Shown piece after piece: positions 4,977 to 9,264 of a DNA stretch of 9,264 bases. A program made the translations under genes and the position numbers. Origin of the DNA: Actinomycetota bacterium (GTDB lineage Bacteria > Actinomycetota > Acidimicrobiia > Acidimicrobiales > Ilumatobacteraceae); contig SYEA01000057.1 of the NCBI GenBank assembly GCA_005800965.1, forward strand, positions 1 to 9,264, written 5' to 3'. Position 1 is the stretch's first letter; every line of letters starts with the position of its first letter. Below the pieces are notes generated by a model. That model was not told the origin of the DNA and searched no databases. It saw nothing but the letters and a program-made list of their open reading frames with translations.

Positions 4977-6784
4977 TTCGTCAAGTGTGGCGCAGCCAAG
5001 CCCTCATAGTCGCGCATGCGGGCCCGCAAGACGTCGAGTGATGCCGTCCAGAAGTCCTCTTTGGTCACGTCCAGCCCGAATGAAGCACCCAACTGTTCGG
5101 CCGAATCCATGCCGGCACGCGACAACAGGTTGTCGTATCCACCACGAAACCGGGCTGGGTCTTGTTGGTACTGCGCATACAACCCCAACCCAAACAACAA
5201 ACCGTAGGTATACGGCCAGTTATAAAAATGACTGCCGTAATAATGCGGCTTCAAGATCCACATATATGGATGCGCGGTCGACTGGTCGATGCCATCGCCG
5301 TAGGCGTTGTTTTGGGCTTCACCCATCAACTCGTTGAACTCACTCACACCCAACGTGCGTCGTTGGCGACGGGCAAACACCTCAGACTCGAACAAGAACC
5401 GGCTGTGAATGTCGACCACCACTTGCGCAGCACCCTGCAGATCCACATCGAGCAGCGCCAAGCGCTCGTCGCCCTGCAAACGCGACAGGCCTTCTTCAAC
5501 CACCAACGTTTCGCAAAAAATGCTGGCGGTCTCGGCCAAGGCCATCGGCAAGTTGCGCTGCAGTGGTGTGCGATGTGCCAACTGGGTGTTGTGATACGCG
5601 TGGCCCAATTCGTGGGCCGTGGTCTGCGCCGAATCCACGCTGCCGCTCCAGTTGAGCAACACGAGCGAACGATCGTCGACGAACGACATGCAAAATGCAC
5701 CGCCGACTTTTCCTTCGCGGGGCTCGGCATCGATCCACTTTTCGTTGAGCGAACGATCCACCAAGCCAGCCAGGCCGTCGCTGTAAGCGCCAAACGCACC
5801 GCGCACGAGCTGCACACCTTCGTCCCACGAAATGTTGCTGGGGGCAAATGACAACGGGGCCATCAGGTTCCACCACGACACGCCATTTTTGTCGCCGTTC
5901 AATTGACCCTTCACGCGCAGCCACCGGCGAAAATCGGGCAACGACGCATGAATCGCCGACTGCATCGCATCGAACGTGGGGCGGCTCACACTGTTGGCAT
6001 ACAACGATGCATCCAGCGGCGACGCCCAGTTGCGGCGGCGGTTTACCGAGTTGGCCTCACCTTTGATGGCGTTCATCGCCGCAGCACACGCAGTGCCAAT
6101 GGTGGGCCACGCCTGCATCTCGGCGTCGTAAGCAGCTTTACGCACTCGCGCGTCGGGGTTGCTGGCCATGCCACGAATCGCAGCCATCGGCAACTCTTTG
6201 GCGCCATCAGGCAAAGCGACGCTGGCTTTCAACTGCGAGGTGATATCGCCTTGCAGTCGACCCCACGACGACGAACCAGTCGTCGACAATTCGGCATAGA
6301 GATGCTCTTCGGCTTCGCTCATCTGATGTTCGGCGCGGGCCTGCAAACGACGCAGCGGCCCGAGATGCTCGCGGGCTTGGTCGCTCAACTTGGCAAGCGC
6401 GTCGGCGCCGAGCGAAGCAACCCACTCGGCCAGTCGAGCAGTGAGTGGCGACAAGTTGGCGTCCAACACTTCGAGTTCAGATAGCAAGCCTTGAGCGCGT
6501 TCGTGACGCGTGTCGGTGCTCACGGTGGCATACACATAGGCACCCAGAATGCCGTTGGCTTCGGCAACTGAATTGAACGCAGTGATTACTGCGTCGGCGG
6601 CCGCTGCATCGTCGGCTGTTGGTTGGCGTGGTGTGATGCCACGCACATCATGGGTATCAAAGAGCAAGCCAAGGCGGCCCACATCGGCGCCAAGACGCTC
6701 CATGGCATCGGTAAACGAGCGAGCATCAAACGACTCGTGAACGTCGGCAACACTCCAACGGGGCAGGGCAGGTGTTTCAGGCAT
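4973..6784 (-). CDS. pepF: M3-family oligoendopeptidase (PepF-type)
   Basis: This 603-residue cytoplasmic zinc peptidase of the M3 family cleaves short peptides, usually for peptide recycling. The active site is HELGH (391-395), with H391 and H395 as zinc ligands and E392 as catalytic base. Downstream E418 in ALAETASIF is the expected third ligand. The C-terminal GxHFYNWPYTYG segment (about 517-528) matches the substrate-binding tyrosine region of oligoendopeptidase F-like enzymes, and the length (about 600) fits this branch, not the longer thimet-like peptidases. The N-terminal half is all helical, as is usual. The active site looks intact. ATG 6784 overlaps the mshD stop by 8 nt and the gene's own TGA overlaps the rlmN start by 4 nt, so the three genes form one tight operon. 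The symbol is given at family level. Confidence 0.93.
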   Translation of the reverse strand: MPETPALPRWSVADVHESFDARSFTDAMERLGADVGRLGLLFDTHDVRGITPRQPTADDAAAADAVITAFNSVAEANGILGAYVYATVSTDTRHERAQGLLSELEVLDANLSPLTARLAEWVASLGADALAKLSDQAREHLGPLRRLQARAEHQMSEAEEHLYAELSTTGSSSWGRLQGDITSQLKASVALPDGAKELPMAAIRGMASNPDARVRKAAYDAEMQAWPTIGTACAAAMNAIKGEANSVNRRRNWASPLDASLYANSVSRPTFDAMQSAIHASLPDFRRWLRVKGQLNGDKNGVSWWNLMAPLSFAPSNISWDEGVQLVRGAFGAYSDGLAGLVDRSLNEKWIDAEPREGKVGGAFCMSFVDDRSLVLLNWSGSVDSAQTTAHELGHAYHNTQLAHRTPLQRNLPMALAETASIFCETLVVEEGLSRLQGDERLALLDVDLQGAAQVVVDIHSRFLFESEVFARRQRRTLGVSEFNELMGEAQNNAYGDGIDQSTAHPYMWILKPHYYGSHFYNWPYTYGLLFGLGLYAQYQQDPARFRGGYDNLLSRAGMDSAEQLGASFGLDVTKEDFWTASLDVLRARMRDYEGLAAPHLTK

Positions 6785-7505
6785 ACTGAGAAACTACCCC
6801 GACAAAAACATCGTCACCATCAGCCGTCGACATGCCGAGTGATTCATACAACTTGATAGCCGCGGTGTTGTTGCCCGCGACGTAGAGCATGCCGTGACGC
6901 AGGCCGGCTGCTGCCAGATGGGCAAACCCCGTAATCGTGAGTGCGCGCCCGAGCCCCTTGCCGTGGTGCGCTGGGTCGACGCCGATCACAAAAATTTCAC
7001 CTTCGGGTTCGCCATGGCCCGAGTCGTGGGCGTGGGTGTGGTCGTGCACTTTGGTCCAACAAAAACCCGCCATCGCACCGGCAACTTCGTAGATGAAAAA
7101 CCCGTTGGCATCAAACCATGGTTCGGCGAGACGCTCTGCCAACACCTCGAGGGTCCAGTCGCCTTGTTCGGGGTGGGCGGCAAAAGCCCGCGCGTTGAGG
7201 GCGAGCCATGCTTCGTTGTCGTGGCCGGGGCGAAATGGCCGAGTAACGAAATCGGCGGCAACCTGATGTTGAGCGCCGAGTGGAAGCGCACAGCGCATAT
7301 GCAATAGCGAAGCCTCGCGCTGCAAGCCGTGTTGGGTGGCAGCCGCGACTTCTTCGGCAGTTGGCTGGTGCACGAACCAACGCACCGAGCCGCCGCCGTC
7401 GGCACGAATCGAAGCAATTGCCTCGGCGAATTCGGCGGCTGACACGTGCTCGTGACTGCGCATTGCCCAGCCGCGGTTGATGCGCGAGAGGTGCAGCTTC
7501 GACAC
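6777..7505 (-). CDS. mshD: Mycothiol synthase MshD, short N-terminal half
   Basis: MshD transfers an acetyl group from acetyl-CoA to Cys-GlcN-inositol, the last step of mycothiol synthesis. The C-terminal GNAT domain (about 88-242) shows the family's marks: NARAFAAHPEQGDWT (104-118), GFCWTKVH (147-154), GEIFVIGVDPAHHGKGLG (169-186) with the acetyl-CoA pyrophosphate loop, and YVAGNNTAAIKLYESLGM (208-225). At 242 residues it is shorter than well-known homologues (M. tuberculosis about 315). The missing part is in the N-terminal, non-catalytic GNAT-like half, of which only about 75 residues remain (ending LHMRCALPL). A His-rich stretch (154-164, five His in eleven residues) sits in a loop between catalytic-domain strands. 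The start is GTG 7505, with a TAGCAT element 6 nt upstream and no room for a longer N-terminus. It heads the operon with the peptidase and rlmN. Confidence 0.85.
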   Translation of the reverse strand: MSKLHLSRINRGWAMRSHEHVSAAEFAEAIASIRADGGGSVRWFVHQPTAEEVAAATQHGLQREASLLHMRCALPLGAQHQVAADFVTRPFRPGHDNEAWLALNARAFAAHPEQGDWTLEVLAERLAEPWFDANGFFIYEVAGAMAGFCWTKVHDHTHAHDSGHGEPEGEIFVIGVDPAHHGKGLGRALTITGFAHLAAAGLRHGMLYVAGNNTAAIKLYESLGMSTADGDDVFVGVVSQYA

Positions 7506-7511
7506 GGCGAA

Positions 7512-7517
7512 ATGCTA
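7512..7517 (-). promoter_or_regulatory. -10 element for the mshD-peptidase-rlmN operon
   Basis: On the minus strand TAGCAT (7517 down to 7512) fits TANNNT and ends exactly 6 nt before GTG 7505. This predicts a leaderless mRNA and supports that start. It shares a 52-bp intergenic region with the divergent nth promoter. Confidence 0.5.
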
Positions 7518-7545
7518 CCGATATGCCCAGTCAGTGGTCGGCGGA

Positions 7546-7551
7546 TACGGT
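7546..7551 (+). promoter_or_regulatory. -10 element for nth
   Basis: TACGGT fits TANNNT and ends 6 nt before GTG 7558, which predicts a leaderless nth transcript. GGGAG just after it is only about 1 nt from the GTG, too close to act as a ribosome-binding site. Confidence 0.45.
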
Positions 7552-7557
7552 GGGAGC

Positions 7558-8253
7558 GTGCCGACCAAAAAGCGTGTCGCGAAGCCCAAGCGTGCTGCGA
7601 AGCCCAAGCGGCCCACGAAGGCCGAACTGGCGAGCCACACGCAAACCGTGCTGCGTCACCTGAAAAAGGATTACCCGATTGCCATCTGCGAACTCACGCA
7701 TGAGTCGCCGTTTCAGTTGTTGGCGGCCACGATTCTGTCGGCACAGTGCACCGATGCGCGCGTCAACATGGTGACCCCAGGTTTGTTTGCGGCGTATCCC
7801 ACAGCAGCAGCACTGGCCGAAGCCGACGTGTCGCATGTGGAGCAGTTGGTGCGCTCGACCGGTTTTTATGGAACCAAAGCCAAGAACTTGATTGGCATGG
7901 CCAACGCCGTGATGACACGATTTGGCGGCGAAGTGCCTTCAGCCATGGAAGATTTGGTCACCCTGCCTGGCGTTGGTCGCAAAACCGCCAACGTGTTGCG
8001 CAGTGTGGCGTTCAAACTTCCTGGCTTGCCGGTTGACACCCACGTGTTGCGGTTGTCTAAACGCCTCGGCATCACCAAAGATGCTGACCCTGTCAAAGTC
8101 GAGATGCAGCTCAACGCATTGCTGCCACCCAAGGAGTGGGGCGAATTCAGCCTGCGCTTGATTCTGCACGGCCGACGCATTTGTGATGCCCGCGCACCCA
8201 AGTGCGACGAGTGTCGACTCGCTGCAATCTGCCCGTCGAGTCACGCCTCCTAG
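7558..8253 (+). CDS. nth: Endonuclease III (DNA glycosylase/AP lyase)
   Basis: Endonuclease III removes oxidised pyrimidines from DNA and nicks the resulting abasic site, in base excision repair. The 231-residue product has the helix-hairpin-helix LPGVGRKTANV (136-146) with catalytic Lys142, the catalytic Asp160 in VDTHV, and a complete C-x6-C-x2-C-x5-C iron-sulfur cluster loop (C209, C216, C219, C225). SAQCTDARVN (61-70) is also typical. The N-terminal 22 residues are a Lys/Pro/Arg tail with a duplicated AKPKR unit, an extension common in actinobacterial homologues and likely to help DNA binding. Three in-frame starts exist: ATG 7477 lies inside mshD, GTG 7534 has no support, and GTG 7558 has a -10 element 6 nt upstream, so it is chosen. 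Confidence 0.95.
   Translation: MPTKKRVAKPKRAAKPKRPTKAELASHTQTVLRHLKKDYPIAICELTHESPFQLLAATILSAQCTDARVNMVTPGLFAAYPTAAALAEADVSHVEQLVRSTGFYGTKAKNLIGMANAVMTRFGGEVPSAMEDLVTLPGVGRKTANVLRSVAFKLPGLPVDTHVLRLSKRLGITKDADPVKVEMQLNALLPPKEWGEFSLRLILHGRRICDARAPKCDECRLAAICPSSHAS
7579..7610 (+). repeat. 18-bp tandem duplication in the nth N-terminal tail
   Basis: GCGAAGCCCAAGCG occurs at 7579-7592 and again at 7597-7610, identical over 14 nt with an 18-bp period. It encodes the doubled AKPKR basic motif. Perfect identity suggests a fairly recent in-frame duplication. Confidence 0.7.
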
Positions 8254-8256
8254 CCT
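8251..8256 (+). promoter_or_regulatory. -10 element for the 74-residue protein gene
   Basis: TAGCCT fits TANNNT and ends 8 nt before ATG 8265. Its first three bases are the nth stop codon. The same hexamer precedes hisC. Read-through from nth would also express the gene, so this is tentative. Confidence 0.35.
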
Positions 8257-8264
8257 TCACCCGC

Positions 8265-8489
8265 ATGTCTGATCGCGACAACGCCAGTGCAGCCGCCGAA
8301 CTTGCTGCGCTCGTTGACGCAGTCGAAGCATGTCGGGCACGCCTCACGATCTTGGCCGAGCGACGCAACGCTGCAGTGCGCACCAAAGAAGACGAAGCCG
8401 ACTCGCTCTTGATTGCCATCTACGAAGCTGAACGCGGGCTATCCACCGCCGTTCGCTTGTTGCAGCGAGCCACACGCACTGCTCGCTAA
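8265..8489 (+). CDS. Small helical protein of unknown function
   Basis: The 74-residue product is rich in Ala, Glu, Arg and Leu and has almost no helix breakers after residue 8. Its heptad-like spacing of Leu/Ala/Val (LAALVDAVEACRARLTILAE) suggests a helical hairpin or coiled coil. There is no transmembrane segment or signal peptide and one cysteine (C23). I do not recognise the family. ATG 8265 is 11 nt after the nth stop; an in-frame ATG at 8202 would overlap nth and add residues of a different character, so it is rejected. The frame is open, ends 13 nt before hisC and fills a space that would otherwise be empty. Its location between nth and hisC tells little about function. Confidence 0.6.
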   Translation: MSDRDNASAAAELAALVDAVEACRARLTILAERRNAAVRTKEDEADSLLIAIYEAERGLSTAVRLLQRATRTAR

Positions 8490-8490
8490 G

Positions 8491-8496
8491 TAGCCT
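8491..8496 (+). promoter_or_regulatory. -10 element for hisC
   Basis: TAGCCT fits TANNNT and ends exactly 6 nt before ATG 8503, predicting a leaderless transcript. No clear -35 is visible. Confidence 0.5.
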
Positions 8497-8502
8497 TGCG
8501 AT

Positions 8503-9186
8503 ATGAATCGCTACCCGAAGCGCGACGATTTGCGCGCAATGTCGGGTTATCACTCGCCACAGGTGTCGGTGAAAGTGCGACTCAACACCAACGAGTCGCC
8601 CATTGCGCCACCGGCCGAATTTTTAGAGGCTCTCGCCAAAGCAGTCGGCGATGTGCGATGGAATCGTTATCCCGATCGTGCGGCGCTCGAGTTGCGCACT
8701 GCCATCGGTGCGTTGCATGGTGTTGGGGCTGACAACATTTTTGTTGGCAACGGCAGCAACGAAGTGTTGCAGGCCGTGCTGTTGGCCTACGGCGGTGCGG
8801 GTCGCACGGTGGCCACGTTTGAACCCACCTACCAACTGCACGCCCACATCGCGCGCATCACAGGCGCCACCGTGGTGAGCGGGCGTCGCGACGCCAACTT
8901 CGTGCTGCAAGCCGATGAAGTGCAGCGCGTGCTTGGCGCCCATGCCCCACACGTGACGTTTTTGTGTTCGCCCAACAACCCGACTGGCATGGCCGAAGAC
9001 CCAGCGATTATCCAACGCACCATTGACAATGCTCCGGGCATCGTGGTGGTCGACGAGGCGTATGCCCAGTTCTCGCCCCACACCGCACTCACGTATATAC
9101 ATGAAGACTCCCGCGTGGCGGTGAGTCGCACGTTTTCATGGATGAGCAGCACACTGCGGGTTGCGTTCGCATTTATATCCAAATGA
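8503..9186 (+). CDS. hisC: Histidinol-phosphate aminotransferase, 3' part disrupted
   Basis: HisC is a PLP enzyme that turns imidazole-acetol phosphate into histidinol phosphate in histidine synthesis. The first 212 residues are a good fold-type I aminotransferase: LNTNESP (27-33), NRYPD (54-58), VGNGSNE (81-87), EPTYQLH (107-113), SPNNPTG (156-162) and VVVDEAYAQF (181-190) with the PLP-contacting Asp184. The expected next motif is RTFSK, whose lysine holds PLP, but here TFS (210-212) is followed by Trp213. The following TLRVAFAF resembles the normal A-L-R-x-G-F segment, then ISK and TGA at 9184-9186. The family is about 350-370 residues, so about 140 are missing. Either the gene is broken or, more likely, the sequence near the window edge is wrong. 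The 5' part, start and promoter look normal. A related class I/II aminotransferase is an alternative, but NRYP and the start region favour HisC. Confidence 0.85.
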   Translation: MNRYPKRDDLRAMSGYHSPQVSVKVRLNTNESPIAPPAEFLEALAKAVGDVRWNRYPDRAALELRTAIGALHGVGADNIFVGNGSNEVLQAVLLAYGGAGRTVATFEPTYQLHAHIARITGATVVSGRRDANFVLQADEVQRVLGAHAPHVTFLCSPNNPTGMAEDPAIIQRTIDNAPGIVVVDEAYAQFSPHTALTYIHEDSRVAVSRTFSWMSSTLRVAFAFISK

Positions 9187-9264
9187 TGCAGCATGGATTG
9201 TTGCTCGCTATGGGGCCGGTGCGCGATCCGGCGATAGTCGCGAAGTTATTGCTGAGCCTGAGAA
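9139..9264 (+). other. Anomalous hisC tail, possible contig-end artefact
   Basis: From the Trp213 codon onward the hisC frame no longer follows the family, and it stops at 9184. Bases 9178-9183 (TCC AAA, Ser-Lys) and the stretch after them look like a second, frame-shifted version of the lysine segment. From 9183 another plus frame stays open to the window end and reads, in part, AMGPVRDPAIVAKLLLSL, which weakly resembles the HisC segment after the lysine. A local duplication, a chimeric join or base errors would each explain it. Confidence 0.4.

Noticed and set aside
4290..5009. 239-codon plus-strand open frame opposite rlmN
   Set aside because: It is antisense to rlmN, which has all active-site residues. 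The composition is shadow-like, and no promoter or start signal is seen.
7477..7558. ATG 7477 as the nth start
   Set aside because: It would overlap the divergent mshD coding start and add 27 residues with no resemblance to endonuclease III. GTG 7558 has a -10 at the usual spacing.
8623..9102. Minus-strand open frame opposite hisC
   Set aside because: The opposite strand encodes recognisable aminotransferase motifs; this frame has none.

Overview
The window is a compact, gene-dense stretch of about 60% GC chromosomal DNA from an actinobacterium. The best lineage marker is a mycothiol synthase (mshD), since mycothiol is an actinobacterial thiol. A DUF3499-like zinc-finger protein and many GTG starts without Shine-Dalgarno sequences agree with this. 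The gene content feels like Acidimicrobiia (Ilumatobacter-like), but that finer placement is my inference. It looks like ordinary core genome: I see no insertion sequence, phage gene, CRISPR array or defence island.

Layout on the plus strand from the left: the end of a membrane protein (1-114), a D-2-hydroxyacid dehydrogenase (118-1026) and a membrane-anchored J-domain protein (1049-1648). Facing them on the minus strand is a secreted, C-terminally anchored surface protein (1692-2447). A divergent promoter region of about 110 bp then leads into a tRNA-Val(CAC) gene (2562-2634), a DUF3499-like protein (2680-3396) and an SRPBCC-fold protein (3427-3867).

The centre is a minus-strand operon transcribed mshD -> M3 oligoendopeptidase -> rlmN (7505 down to 3882), in which each gene overlaps the next by a few bases. 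Divergent from mshD run nth (endonuclease III, 7558-8253), a 74-residue helical protein (8265-8489) and the start of hisC (8503-), all on the plus strand.

Two things stand out. First, nearly every gene that heads a transcription unit has a TANNNT-type -10 element 5-8 nt before its start codon, while genes inside operons do not. This points to leaderless transcription and also helps choose starts. Second, hisC loses its reading frame close to the right edge: the PLP-binding lysine is missing, a stop follows at 9184, and the DNA after it looks like a scrambled second version of the lysine segment. I judge this more likely a contig-end assembly or sequence error than biology, but it should be checked. 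I did not find a convincing novel system here.
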